DNA from: JAKANT01 sp035502095
GTDB taxonomy: Bacteria > Pseudomonadota > Gammaproteobacteria > Burkholderiales > Burkholderiaceae_F
Length of the DNA stretch: 64,000 nt
Assembly (NCBI GenBank): GCA_035502095.1
Contig: DATJUX010000019.1
Location: 62,001-126,000 of the forward strand
Direction of reading: 5' to 3'
This document shows, piece by piece, positions 10,545-19,404 of the stretch. Every line of letters starts with the position of its first letter. The first letter of the stretch is position 1. The notes below the pieces were generated by a model, which worked only from the letters and a program-made list of their open reading frames with translations, searched no databases and had not been told where the DNA came from. The position numbers were made by a program, and so were the translations under genes.

Positions 10545-11036
10545 CTACTCCGCCAGAGCGCAGTCGACCGCGGCGGCACCGAGCGGGTTCGTCAGCGCCG
10601 CCGGCACGATGCCGACCAGATAACCGCGCCGGCCGCCGTTGATGTAGATGCGGTCGAGTTCGAGCACGCTGTGCTCGACGTAGACGGGCATCGGCTTGCG
10701 CACACCGAACGGAGAGGTGCCCCCGACCTGGTATCCGGTGTGACGCTGCGCGACCTCGGGCGGGCACGGCTCGATGCGCTTGCGCCCGATCTGGCGCGCG
10801 AGGTTTCTGGTCGAAACCTTGCGGTCGCCGTGCATCAACACCAGCAAGGGCCTGGCGTCTTCGTCCTGCATGACGAGGGTCTTGACGATCTCGTGCTCCG
10901 GGATTCCGAGGGCCGCAGACGATACCGCCGTGCCGCCGTGTTCCACGTACTCGTACACGTGTTCGCTGAAAGGGATCCGGTTGCGTCGCAGCCACTGCGT
11001 GGCGGGAGTCGCCGAAACGTGTGCCGGTTTCGCCAT
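10545..11036 (-). CDS. ybaK: Cys-tRNA(Pro)/aminoacyl-tRNA deacylase, YbaK/EbsC family
   Basis: Encodes 163 aa. YbaK-type proteins hydrolyse mischarged Cys-tRNA(Pro) after prolyl-tRNA synthetase errors. The family pattern is visible: VKTLVMQ (about 52-58), LVLMHGDRKVSTRNLA containing the conserved lysine (about residue 75), and the GGTSPFGVRKPMPVY loop. Length is typical. The start at 11036 gives MAKPAHVSATPATQWL, like homologues. It lies 30 bases downstream of xerD. Confidence 0.9.
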   Translation of the reverse strand: MAKPAHVSATPATQWLRRNRIPFSEHVYEYVEHGGTAVSSAALGIPEHEIVKTLVMQDEDARPLLVLMHGDRKVSTRNLARQIGRKRIEPCPPEVAQRHTGYQVGGTSPFGVRKPMPVYVEHSVLELDRIYINGGRRGYLVGIVPAALTNPLGAAAVDCALAE

Positions 11037-11066
11037 GCGCGCGGAGTGTATCGCCGGCCGGTCGCC

Positions 11067-11954
11067 CTAACCGCGCGGATGATGGCGCGCGTGGACGGCT
11101 TTCAGCCGCTCCCGTGCCACGTGCGTATAGATCTGCGTGGTCGAGATGTCGGCGTGACCAAGAAGAAGCTGTACCACCCGCAGATCGGCCCCGTGATTCA
11201 GAAGGTGCGTCGCGAACGCGTGGCGCAACCCGTGCGGGGACAGCGGGGCTGCGATTCCCGCCGCCGCCGCATACCGCTTGATCAGGCGCCAGAACATCTG
11301 TCGCGACATCGCACCGACACGTCGCGTGACGAAGACGACGTCACCGCCGCGACCCTTCATGAGGCTCGGGCGTGCTTGCGCGAAGTACCGCTCCATCCAC
11401 GCGCGCGCTTCTTCGCCTATCGGCACGATGCGCTCCTTCGATCCCTTGCCGAGGACGCGCACGAGGCCGTCGTTGAGCGACAGCTGAACGAGCCGCAAGC
11501 CGACCAGCTCCGACACCCGAAGGCCGGTGGCGTAGAGCAGCTCGAGCATCGCCCGGTCGCGCACGCCGAGATCGGTCTCGACGTCCGGCGCGGCAAGCAA
11601 CGCCTCGACCTGGGATTCGGAAAGTGCCTTGGGAAAGCGCGCGGGCGTGCGCGCGTTCACGAGTTGCAGGGTCGGGTCCGCGCGGACCTTGCCGTCGCGC
11701 AGCGCCCACCTGAAGAATCGGCGCAGGGTCGCCAGGCGGCGGTTTGCGGTCGAGGCGCGCGAACGTGTGAACTGTTCGGCAAGGTACGCCTGCAAGTCTG
11801 TCTCCCCCATCGCAAAGAGCGACCGTTCACCCAACCAGGCCGCGAGCGCCTGGAGGTCGCGCCGGTACGCCGCGAGAGAATTGCGCGCAAGGCCGTCCTC
11901 GAGCCAGAGCGAATCGATGAACGCATCGACGACCGCGGCGTTGTTGATCGGCAC
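11067..11954 (-). CDS. xerD: site-specific tyrosine recombinase XerD
   Basis: Encodes 295 aa. XerD acts with XerC at the dif site, under FtsK control, to resolve chromosome dimers. All catalytic residues are visible: R146 (TGLRVSEL), K170 (GKGSKER), H241 and R244 (HGLRHAFATH), H267 (LGHADIS) and the nucleophile Y276 (IYTHV). The start is a GTG with GGAAGGGAG just upstream; longer in-frame sequence lies within the preceding gene. The C-terminal end AVHARHHPRG resembles XerD more than XerC. A core recombinase and not a mobile-element integrase, judged by its operon setting. Confidence 0.92.
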   Translation of the reverse strand: MPINNAAVVDAFIDSLWLEDGLARNSLAAYRRDLQALAAWLGERSLFAMGETDLQAYLAEQFTRSRASTANRRLATLRRFFRWALRDGKVRADPTLQLVNARTPARFPKALSESQVEALLAAPDVETDLGVRDRAMLELLYATGLRVSELVGLRLVQLSLNDGLVRVLGKGSKERIVPIGEEARAWMERYFAQARPSLMKGRGGDVVFVTRRVGAMSRQMFWRLIKRYAAAAGIAAPLSPHGLRHAFATHLLNHGADLRVVQLLLGHADISTTQIYTHVARERLKAVHARHHPRG

Positions 11955-11973
11955 CGACTCCCTTCCGGGTGTG

Positions 11974-12549
11974 CTAACCGCCGAGCAGCGCCTTCTTGAG
12001 CGACGAGTCGGCGGGCTTCTCGCCGAGCCAGACACGGAGCAAGGCGGTGTAGAACGCTGCACCCGCGATGGGTTCGCCGCGCGGCTGGGCATTGACGATG
12101 ATCTGGGTCCCGGTGTCCGGGACCCAGTCGAGCAGGATCGCATCGCCTTTCTTCGCCTCACCCATGCCCTTCAGCGTCGCCTGCATCTGCTCGATCTGCG
12201 TCTTGAGCGCGGCGAGCTGCGCCTCCGTATGGTTGGACTTCAACCCTTCGAGCAACGAGTTCGCGAAGGTCGTCGCGTCGACGTCGCGCAGCATGCCGAT
12301 CGACATTCGGCGGGCACCCGTCTGAGCAAGCAACGTTGCCGCGTCGGCGGATTTTTGCGGCACGTACAGGCCCGCGGCGTATACCTTGAAAAACGCGCGG
12401 GTGCGCAACCCCGCTCCGTTGAGGACGAGCGTCTCGCCCCCTACGCTCGCGGTGGGCTCGAACTTGACCCCCTCCACGGCGACAGGCTGGGCGCAAGCGC
12501 CGGCGGCCGCGAGGACAAGCACCAGACAAGCCAGCGCGCGCCGCATCAT
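11974..12549 (-). CDS. chalcone isomerase-like periplasmic protein
   Basis: Encodes 191 aa with a clear signal peptide (LACLVLVLAAAGACA), so the mature protein is periplasmic. The remainder fits the bacterial chalcone-isomerase-fold family: VEGVKFEPTASVGG at the N-terminus, FFKVYAAGLYVPQK near residue 53, and a C-terminal FYTALLRVWLGEKPAD with the invariant LGxxP. Bacterial members have no established flavonoid substrate and may bind fatty acids. The ATG overlaps the ispH stop (ATGA), so it is translationally coupled to ispH, and xerD starts 19 bases downstream. Confidence 0.82.
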   Translation of the reverse strand: MMRRALACLVLVLAAAGACAQPVAVEGVKFEPTASVGGETLVLNGAGLRTRAFFKVYAAGLYVPQKSADAATLLAQTGARRMSIGMLRDVDATTFANSLLEGLKSNHTEAQLAALKTQIEQMQATLKGMGEAKKGDAILLDWVPDTGTQIIVNAQPRGEPIAGAAFYTALLRVWLGEKPADSSLKKALLGG

Positions 12550-13490
12550 GTCGCCTCGTGCGCCGTGCGGTTGTGCAAGCCCTTCGGCATCGGAAAGATG
12601 ACGTGCTCGCGCACCCCTTCGAGCGTGCGCACGCTGCCGGCACCGAGTTCGCGCAGTCGCGCGACCAGCTGTTCGATCAGGACTTCGGGGGCCGATGCAC
12701 CGGCGGTCACACCGACGCGCCGCTTGCCGGCAAGCCACTGCGGCTGCAGGTCGGCGGCCGTATCCACCAGGTAGGCGGAGACACCGAAACGTTCCGCCAC
12801 CTCGCGCAGGCGATTCGAGTTCGAACTGGTCTCGCTGCCGATGACGATGACGATATCCACGCGCGGCGCCATGAACTTGACCGCATCCTGCCGGTTCTGG
12901 GTCGCGTAGCAGATATCGGCCCTCTTCGGTTCGGCGATCGCCGGGAAGCGCCGCTTCAGGGCCTGCACGATCGCCGCGGCGTCGTCCATCGACAGGGTGG
13001 TCTGGGTCACGTAGCCCAAGCGCTCCGGATCGCGTACGGCGAGGCGTTCGACGTCCTCGACCGTCTGCACCAGAAGCATGCCGTCTTCGGCCTGCCCCAT
13101 CGTGCCCTCGACTTCCGGATGACCCGCGTGACCGATCATCACCACCTCGCGGCCCATCGCGCGCATCTTGGCGACTTCGACGTGCACTTTGGTGACCAGG
13201 GGACACGTCGCGTCGAACACACGCAGGCCGCGCGCCGCCGCTTCGCTCTGGACACTCTTGGCCACGCCGTGCGCCGAGAAGATCACGGTCGATCCCGGCG
13301 GAACTTCATCCATTTCGTCGACGAAGACCGCGCCCTTGGCACTCAGATCGGCCACAACGAAGGTGTTGTGGACGATCTCGTGGCGCACGTAGATGGGAGT
13401 GCCGTGCAAGGTGAGCGCGCGCTCGACGATCTCGATCGCGCGATCCACGCCGGCGCAGAACCCACGTGGTTGAGCCAGTACGACTTCCAC
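12546..13490 (-). CDS. ispH: 4-hydroxy-3-methylbut-2-enyl diphosphate reductase
   Basis: Encodes 314 aa. IspH is the last enzyme of the non-mevalonate isoprenoid pathway, an iron-sulfur reductase giving IPP and DMAPP. The three cluster cysteines are C12 (GFCAGVDRAIE), C96 (DATCPLVTKVH) and C194 (ICYATQNRQ); the SSNSNRL substrate loop is present. It starts with GTG at 13490, directly after the fkpB stop, the same tight fkpB-ispH arrangement as in other proteobacteria. Confidence 0.96.
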   Translation of the reverse strand: MEVVLAQPRGFCAGVDRAIEIVERALTLHGTPIYVRHEIVHNTFVVADLSAKGAVFVDEMDEVPPGSTVIFSAHGVAKSVQSEAAARGLRVFDATCPLVTKVHVEVAKMRAMGREVVMIGHAGHPEVEGTMGQAEDGMLLVQTVEDVERLAVRDPERLGYVTQTTLSMDDAAAIVQALKRRFPAIAEPKRADICYATQNRQDAVKFMAPRVDIVIVIGSETSSNSNRLREVAERFGVSAYLVDTAADLQPQWLAGKRRVGVTAGASAPEVLIEQLVARLRELGAGSVRTLEGVREHVIFPMPKGLHNRTAHEAT

Positions 13491-13940
13491 CTAGATGACT
13501 CCGATCACGTGGACGGAAAAGCGCAGCGACCGCCCGGCAAGCGGATGGTTGAAATCGACCACCACAGCTTGCTCGTCGCGCCACTTGAGCACCCCGGCCA
13601 GCGTGCCGCGCTCCGGCAGGTTGAGCGCGATGACATCGCCGGCCTCATATTCGGCAGTTCGATCGGCGTGGCGGTCGAACGCAGCACGCGTCAGCGTCTG
13701 AACGAGCGCCGCGTTACGTTCGCCGAACCCATCCTCGGGCGAAAGCTCGAAGGCCACCCGTTGCCCTTCTTCGAGTCCCACCAATCTGTGCTCGAGTGGG
13801 GAAGCCATATGGCCGGCTCCAATTTGCACGGTGGCGGGGTGCCCGCCAAAGGTGCTAAAGATTTCCCTCTCGTCGCCGGGCGCGAGGATCGCAAGGCGAT
13901 AGTGCAGCGTCACGTGCGAGTCGGGGCCGACTTTCTTCAT
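13491..13940 (-). CDS. fkpB: FKBP-type peptidyl-prolyl isomerase, FkpB/SlpA type
   Basis: Encodes 149 aa of a short FKBP with the IF-domain insertion typical of SlpA/SlyD: VGPDSHVTLHYRLAI at the start, LVGLEEGQRVAFELSPEDGFG in the middle, and VVDFNHPLAGRSLRFSVHV at the end. It assists proline isomerisation in folding cytoplasmic proteins. There is no metal-binding tail, which favours FkpB over SlyD. It heads the run through ispH to plsY and is divergent from radC. Confidence 0.9.
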   Translation of the reverse strand: MKKVGPDSHVTLHYRLAILAPGDEREIFSTFGGHPATVQIGAGHMASPLEHRLVGLEEGQRVAFELSPEDGFGERNAALVQTLTRAAFDRHADRTAEYEAGDVIALNLPERGTLAGVLKWRDEQAVVVDFNHPLAGRSLRFSVHVIGVI

Positions 13941-13970
13941 GCAAGCACGACACCCATTGCTTGGTTCCTC

Positions 13971-13976
13971 ATTCTA
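13971..13976 (-). promoter_or_regulatory. predicted -10 element for the fkpB-ispH run
   Basis: TAGAAT on the minus strand, 31 bases upstream of the fkpB ATG. I see no good -35 at 16-18 bases; the nearest is TTGATC at 13992-13997 with only 15 bases between. The element sits in the 46-base fkpB-radC gap. Confidence 0.4.
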
Positions 13977-13986
13977 GGGGATCAGC

Positions 13987-14664
13987 GTGCCGATCAAGGA
14001 CTGGCCGGCGCGGGAACGCCCGCGCGAGAAGCTGCTTGCGATGGGTCCGCAGGCCTTGAGCGAGGCGGAGCTGCTCGCGGTTTTCCTGCGCACGGGCGTC
14101 GCCGGCCACGACGTGCTCGAAATCGCACGCAACGCGTTGCATCGATTCAAGGGCCTGAACGGGCTGTTCGCGGCGGCACGTGGCGAAGTCGAATCGCTCG
14201 CGGGATTCGGCCCGGCGAAGTATGCGCAACTGGCGGCCGTGATCGAACTCGCGCGTCGCGCCCTGCGCGAGGACGTGCAACACGCGGCCGTGCTGGGCTC
14301 GCCGCAGAAAGTGCGAGAGTACCTGAGCCTCTCGCTCGCGCATGCAAAACACGAGATCTTTGCGGCGCTGTTCCTGGATGCGCAAAACCGCCTGATCGAG
14401 CATCGCGATCTTTTCCACGGCACGCTGACGCAGACCAGCGTCTATCCGCGCGAAGTGGTCAGGGAAGCCTTGCGCTGCAATGCCGCCGGGGTGATCCTCG
14501 CGCACAACCATCCGTCAGGCGCCGCGGAGCCGAGCCGGGCTGACGAACTGCTCACCCGCACCCTGCGTGAAGCGCTGACCCTGATCGACGTCAAGGTGCT
14601 CGACCATATCATCGTTGCGGGACCCGGCCGGACCGTGTCCTTCGCCGAACGCGGCCTGCTCTAG
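13987..14664 (+). CDS. radC: RadC family JAB/MPN-domain protein
   Basis: Encodes 225 aa from a GTG start. An N-terminal helix-hairpin-helix region (about 55-90, LAGFGPAKYAQLAAV) precedes a JAMM/MPN metalloprotease-like domain with H173, H175, S177 and D186 in LAHNHPSGAAEPSRAD. Early reports of a repair role were not upheld, and the function is unsettled; the family is often linked to mobile DNA, but this copy is in its common core position upstream of rpmB. Next gene on the same strand is rpmB, about 90 bases away. Confidence 0.93.
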   Translation: MPIKDWPARERPREKLLAMGPQALSEAELLAVFLRTGVAGHDVLEIARNALHRFKGLNGLFAAARGEVESLAGFGPAKYAQLAAVIELARRALREDVQHAAVLGSPQKVREYLSLSLAHAKHEIFAALFLDAQNRLIEHRDLFHGTLTQTSVYPREVVREALRCNAAGVILAHNHPSGAAEPSRADELLTRTLREALTLIDVKVLDHIIVAGPGRTVSFAERGLL

Positions 14665-14680
14665 CCCCCACCTGGCTGTC

Positions 14681-14709
14681 TGGCTGGACGCCCCGGATTC
14701 GCTTAGAAT
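14681..14709 (+). promoter_or_regulatory. predicted promoter of rpmB-rpmG
   Basis: A TAGAAT -10 (14704-14709) lies 17 bases after a weak -35 TGGCTG (14681-14686). It would give a leader of about 37 bases with GGGAG at 14741-14745 before the rpmB ATG. Confidence 0.45.
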
Positions 14710-14752
14710 CGCCAGCTTTTGCGAATATCCGCCCGAATCAGGGAGATCCGCC

Positions 14753-14986
14753 ATGGCACGCGTGTGTCAAGTCACAGGCAAGGCGCCGCTGGTCGGCCAT
14801 CACGTCTCGCACGCCAACAACAAGACCAAGCGTCGCTTCATGCCCAACCTGCAATATCGCCGGTTCTGGGTGGAAAGCGAGCGCCGCTGGGTTCGCCTGC
14901 GCATCACCAACGCGGCGCTGAGAACCATCGACAAGGTCGGAATCGACGTCGTGCTCGCCGACCTGCGCCAGCGCGGTGAAATCTAG
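14753..14986 (+). CDS. rpmB: 50S ribosomal protein L28
   Basis: Encodes 77 aa, the standard length. L28 signature sequence is intact: ARVCQVTGKAPLVGHHVSHA at the N-terminus, NNKTKRRFMPNLQ in the middle and RLRITNAALRTIDKVG at the end. The start is preceded by GGGAG. rpmG follows after 22 bases, the usual L28-L33 pair. Confidence 0.97.
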   Translation: MARVCQVTGKAPLVGHHVSHANNKTKRRFMPNLQYRRFWVESERRWVRLRITNAALRTIDKVGIDVVLADLRQRGEI

Positions 14987-15008
14987 CGGGCGGTAGCGGA
15001 GGATCATC

Positions 15009-15176
15009 ATGGCCAAAGGCGCACGCGAAAAGATCAAGCTCGAGTCGACCGCCGGTACGGGGCACTTCTACACCACGACCAAGAACAAGCGCACGACTCC
15101 GGACAAGCTTGCGTTCGTCAAGTACGACCCGGTCGCCCGCAAGCATGTCGAGTACAAAGAGGTCAAGCTGAAATAG
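15009..15176 (+). CDS. rpmG: 50S ribosomal protein L33
   Basis: Encodes 55 aa: MAKGAREKIKLESTAGTGHF followed by YTTTKNKRTTPDKLA. The zinc-ligand cysteines found in some L33 paralogues are absent, which marks the zinc-independent (C-minus) form. It is co-transcribed with rpmB and followed 19 bases later by an intrinsic terminator. Confidence 0.97.
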   Translation: MAKGAREKIKLESTAGTGHFYTTTKNKRTTPDKLAFVKYDPVARKHVEYKEVKLK

Positions 15177-15195
15177 CACTTCGAGCGCGAACAAG

Positions 15196-15223
15196 AGGCC
15201 CGGCTGCGCCGGGCCTTTTCTTT
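15196..15223 (+). terminator. intrinsic terminator of rpmB-rpmG
   Basis: A perfect 9-bp stem AGGCCCGGC/GCCGGGCCT with a TGC loop, followed by TTTTCTTT. It ends the ribosomal protein transcript. Confidence 0.9.
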
Positions 15224-15555
15224 GGCGGTCCCGGGGCAGATGCGACAGGTCGACCTCGCCTCGGCTGCGATAATCGCAGGAGTCCGAGACCGGTCAGAGA
15301 ACTAGTTCGAGCGCAACGCGGTCTCAGGGACCGCGACGGGAAAAACTCACGGGGTCAAACGCCGTGCATCACCGGGTTCGGGCATGACATTGCGTTGCGC
15401 GCCCGCTATGGTCACCTGCGTGCCGCACGGCCAGAAGCGCGGACTGCCGTTTGGCGTCTCCGGCGCCGTGCAAGTACCGCTGGCAGGCGCCATCGCGAGC
15501 CAACAAACTGTGCGCCCCCAACTCTGACCCCGCCCTGCGATCCCGGTTGCTCTGA
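15224..15555. other. intergenic region before the ABC cluster
   Basis: 332 bases with no convincing gene. Short open stretches exist, such as a 47-codon ATG frame starting at about 15385 on the plus strand, but none shows family features. A GATAAT at about 15267 could be a -10 element. The stretch must contain the promoter and leader of the downstream ABC cluster. Confidence 0.4.
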
Positions 15556-16287
<732 letters not shown>

Positions 16288-16334
16288 ACCTGGTCGGCAG
16301 ATCGACATTTTGCGACGAACCAAGGAGACCATCG

Positions 16335-17321
16335 ATGGCATCAAGGCGACACTTCCGCGCCGCGTTGTCCGCGCTGTGCCTCGCGGCCGCGACGACCACC
16401 GCGCATGGCAAGGACACGGGCATGGCCTTCGTTTCGAGCGAGAAGGACAACGCGCTCGCGGTCATCGACGTGAAGTCGCTCGCGGTGACGGGCACCATTC
16501 CGACCTGCAAGCGGCCGCGCTACATGCAGTTCCTGCCGGATGCGACGACCCTGATGGTCGCGTGCGGCGATTCGAACCGCGCCGACCTCATCGACGTGGC
16601 GGCGCGCAAGGTGGTGGGCAACGTACCGCTCGGCGACGATCCGGAAGCCTTCGATCTGTCCCCGGATGGCAAGTTCGCCTATGTCTCCAATGAAGAGGAT
16701 GGAGCCCTGAACATCGTCGAACTTGCAAGCAAGAAGGTGGTCAAGTCGATCACCGTCGGCAAGGAACCCGAGGGCGTGAAGACATCGCCCGACGGGAGCC
16801 GCGTCTATGTCACATCCGAGGTCGCGAACATGGTGCACGTGATCGACCCGGTCGCGGGCAAGGTCGTCAAGAACGTGCAGGTCGGCATGCGCCCGCGCCG
16901 CCTCGCCTTTTCGGCGGATGGCGGTGAACTCTGGGTCAGCAATGAACTCGGAGCAAGTGTCAGCATTATCTCGACGCGCGACCTCACGGTGGTGCAAACG
17001 ATCAACTTCGAGGTCAGGGGCATGCGGCCGGACGACATCAGGCCCGTCGGCATGACGCTGGCGCGCGACGGCAAGACCATGTTCGTGGCGCTCGGCCACG
17101 CCAGTCACGTCGCGTTCGTCGACGTCGCGTCTCGCAAGACGACGAACCTCGTGCTGGTCGGCAAACGGGCCTGGAATGTCGCCCTCAACCGCGACGGATC
17201 GCGGCTCTTCGTCGCCAACGGTTTGTCCGACGACGTGACGGTCGTCGACGTTGCGCAGGCGAAGGCGATCAAGACGGTCCCGGTCGGCCGCGTGCCCTAC
17301 ATGGTCATCGTGGATGATTGA
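16335..17321 (+). CDS. periplasmic YVTN beta-propeller protein, PQQ-catabolism-associated
   Basis: Encodes 328 aa. A signal peptide (about 1-25, ALSALCLAAATTTAHG) is followed by seven or so repeats of the YVTN type, such as FVSSEKDNALAVIDV, AYVSNEEDGALNIVEL, VYVTSEVANMVHVIDP and FVANGLSDDVTVVDV. This makes a periplasmic seven-bladed propeller. Members of this subgroup sit with PQQ-dependent dehydrogenases and an ABC transporter; their role is unproven. The start has GGAGACC upstream. The next gene begins inside its last codons (8-base overlap), so the two are coupled. Confidence 0.88.
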   Translation: MASRRHFRAALSALCLAAATTTAHGKDTGMAFVSSEKDNALAVIDVKSLAVTGTIPTCKRPRYMQFLPDATTLMVACGDSNRADLIDVAARKVVGNVPLGDDPEAFDLSPDGKFAYVSNEEDGALNIVELASKKVVKSITVGKEPEGVKTSPDGSRVYVTSEVANMVHVIDPVAGKVVKNVQVGMRPRRLAFSADGGELWVSNELGASVSIISTRDLTVVQTINFEVRGMRPDDIRPVGMTLARDGKTMFVALGHASHVAFVDVASRKTTNLVLVGKRAWNVALNRDGSRLFVANGLSDDVTVVDVAQAKAIKTVPVGRVPYMVIVDD

Positions 17322-18489
17322 GGGCGTCTGCCGCCATGCGGCCTGGCTGGCCGCGCTTGTGCTCGGGCTCGCCGCACTGCCTCTGCACGCCACGACGCTG
17401 ACGATTGGCGTCCTCGCGCGTGCAGACGATGAACGCCTCGACCCGCACCGCGTCGAACTGGCCTACCTCGGCCATCCCGGCGGCCCCTTGTTGCAGTCGG
17501 TCGACGTCGCGATCAAGGAAAGCCAGTTCGAACTCGACGCCGCGGGGCTGCTGGTCAAGGTCGATGCTGTGCAGGCGCGCGATGCGAGCGAGGCAGCCAC
17601 TTTGCTGCAGCGGCTGGAACGGTCTGGCGCCGCGGCGATCGTGCTCGACCTACCCGCAGAGTGGATCGCACGTGGCGCACCCGCCGTAAGGGTGCCTCTG
17701 CTCAATGCGGGCGAACCGGACGACACCCTGCGCGCTGGACAGTGTCAGCCCAATCTTTTGCACACCTATCCCAGCGAGCGCATGCGCGCGGACGCCTTGG
17801 CGCAGACTCTTGCATCACGCCGCTGGAGCCGGGTCCTGCTGCTGTACGGCCCGTCGCAAGACGATACGACACGTCTCGCGACGGTCCAGGCGTCGATCAA
17901 GCGCTTCGGACTGAAGCCCGTCGCTGCGCGCGCTTTCAAGCTCTCGGCCGATCCGCGCGAGCGCGATCTGGCGAATCCGCTGCTGCTCACCGCGAATGTC
18001 GACTACGACGTCGTCTGGGTGATCGACAGTGACGGCGAATTCGCACGCTCGCTGCCGTATCGCATTTCGCTGCCGCGGCCGGTCGTCGGTGACGGTGGGC
18101 TGTTCGCCCTCGCCTGGGCGCCCAACTTCGAACGCTTCGGCGCGCCGCAACTCGCACGCCGTTTCCTGCGCGGCGCGGGACGACCGATGACCGGTCATGA
18201 TTGGGCGGGCTGGATCGCCACCAAGGCGATCCTGCAGGCGGCGCTGGACAAGGCGTTCACACCCGCGGCGCAATTGAAGGCCTTCGTGCAGCCCGGCTTC
18301 ACACTGGATGGCTTCAAAGGGGTACGGTTGAGCTTTCGGACCTGGGATCGGCAACTGCGGCAACCGCTGCTGCTCACCGACGGCCAGGGCGTTGTCGCGC
18401 TCGCGCCCGCGGAAGGAATCCTGCATCCGTCCAATGTGCTCGACACACTTGGCGGCGATGCACCGGAAGGACTATGCAAGACACGATGA
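17314..18489 (+). CDS. periplasmic substrate-binding protein of PQQ-associated ABC system
   Basis: Encodes 391 aa. A signal peptide (LAALVLGLAALPLHA, about 12-26) precedes a type I periplasmic-binding (branched-chain amino acid receptor-like) fold: TLTIGVLARADDERLDPHR, a lid region LLNAGEPDDTLRAGQCQPNL, and AWAPNFERFGAPQLARRF toward the end. The start ATG lies within the end of the propeller gene. An import-type binding protein beside an export-type permease is unusual but is the known arrangement in this gene set. Ligand unknown; an alcohol or its oxidation product is a guess from context. Confidence 0.82.
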   Translation: MIEGVCRHAAWLAALVLGLAALPLHATTLTIGVLARADDERLDPHRVELAYLGHPGGPLLQSVDVAIKESQFELDAAGLLVKVDAVQARDASEAATLLQRLERSGAAAIVLDLPAEWIARGAPAVRVPLLNAGEPDDTLRAGQCQPNLLHTYPSERMRADALAQTLASRRWSRVLLLYGPSQDDTTRLATVQASIKRFGLKPVAARAFKLSADPRERDLANPLLLTANVDYDVVWVIDSDGEFARSLPYRISLPRPVVGDGGLFALAWAPNFERFGAPQLARRFLRGAGRPMTGHDWAGWIATKAILQAALDKAFTPAAQLKAFVQPGFTLDGFKGVRLSFRTWDRQLRQPLLLTDGQGVVALAPAEGILHPSNVLDTLGGDAPEGLCKTR

Positions 18490-19361
18490 CAGAGAGGGCG
18501 GCGGCGAACACGGCGACCGCCCCGAGCCTGGCGCCGCCGGCGCCCTTCCTGCCGCATGCAATGCGCGCTCTGCGCGGCCTGGTCGTACGCGAACTGCTGA
18601 AATTCTCGATGCAGTACGGGCGCCTGATCTCCGCCCTGGTGCGTCCCGTGCTCTGGCTTGCCGTCTTCGCCGCAGGGTTCCGCAACGTGTTCGGGGTGTC
18701 CATCGTCCCGCCCTACGACACGTACATCTCGTATGACGTGTACATCGCGCCCGGCTTGATCGGCATGGTGCTGCTCTTCAACGGCATGCAGTCGTCGCTC
18801 GCGATGGTCTACGACCGCGAGATGGGCCTGATGCGGCTGCTGCTCACCGCACCGCTGCCGCGTCCATGGCTGCTGTTTTCCAAACTCACGGCGACCGCGG
18901 TCCTATCCCTCGCGCAGGCCCTGGCATTCGTCGCGATCGCCTGGCTGCTTGGCACGGAACTCCCGCTAGGCGGCATCAGCGCGCTCCATGCGCTGGTGGC
19001 GATGGCAGGGGGCGCATTGATGCTGGGCGCGCTCGGGTTGCTCCTTTCGGTGCACATCAAGCAGCTGGAGAACTTCGCCGGCACGATGAACTTCGTCATC
19101 TTCCCGATGTACTTCATCTCGACCGCGCTCTATCCGCTCTGGAAGTTGCAGGAATCGGGTGCGCAATGGGTCTACTACGCTGCAAGCCTCAATCCGTTCA
19201 CGTACGCGGTCGAGTGGATCCGCTTCGCCTTCTACGGCAAGGATGCCGGATGGGCGCCGGCCGTCGTGCTCGGGTGTGGCGTCGTGTGCTTCCTGCTCGC
19301 CTGCTGGGGCTACGACCCACAGCGCGGTTTTGGTGCCTTGACCAAGCGCGGCGGGCCATGA
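18474..19361 (+). CDS. ABC-2 type permease of PQQ-associated ABC system
   Basis: Encodes 295 aa with six hydrophobic segments in the ABC-2 pattern, starting near residue 40 (LISALVRPVLWLAVFAAGF). The ABC-2 signature region MNFVIFPMYFISTALYPLW (about 204-222) and LNPFTYAVEWIRFAFYG are present. Two starts are possible: 18474, with GGAAGG six bases upstream, and 18486, whose ATG overlaps the previous stop as ATGA. I prefer 18474 for its ribosome-binding site. It is the last of four coupled genes and pairs with the ATPase at 15556. Confidence 0.87.
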   Translation: MQDTMTERAAANTATAPSLAPPAPFLPHAMRALRGLVVRELLKFSMQYGRLISALVRPVLWLAVFAAGFRNVFGVSIVPPYDTYISYDVYIAPGLIGMVLLFNGMQSSLAMVYDREMGLMRLLLTAPLPRPWLLFSKLTATAVLSLAQALAFVAIAWLLGTELPLGGISALHALVAMAGGALMLGALGLLLSVHIKQLENFAGTMNFVIFPMYFISTALYPLWKLQESGAQWVYYAASLNPFTYAVEWIRFAFYGKDAGWAPAVVLGCGVVCFLLACWGYDPQRGFGALTKRGGP

Positions 19362-19404
19362 CGACCATGCGTGTTGCGGCGATCTGATCGTGGAGTTGCG
19401 ATCG

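Noticed and set aside
11067..11954. Tyrosine recombinase as a mobile-element integrase
   Set aside because: Length, catalytic residues and operon position fit core XerD; no element ends or cargo around it.
12558..14543. 661-codon plus-strand open frame across ispH, fkpB and radC
   Set aside because: It crosses three well-supported genes in other frames and shows no family features.
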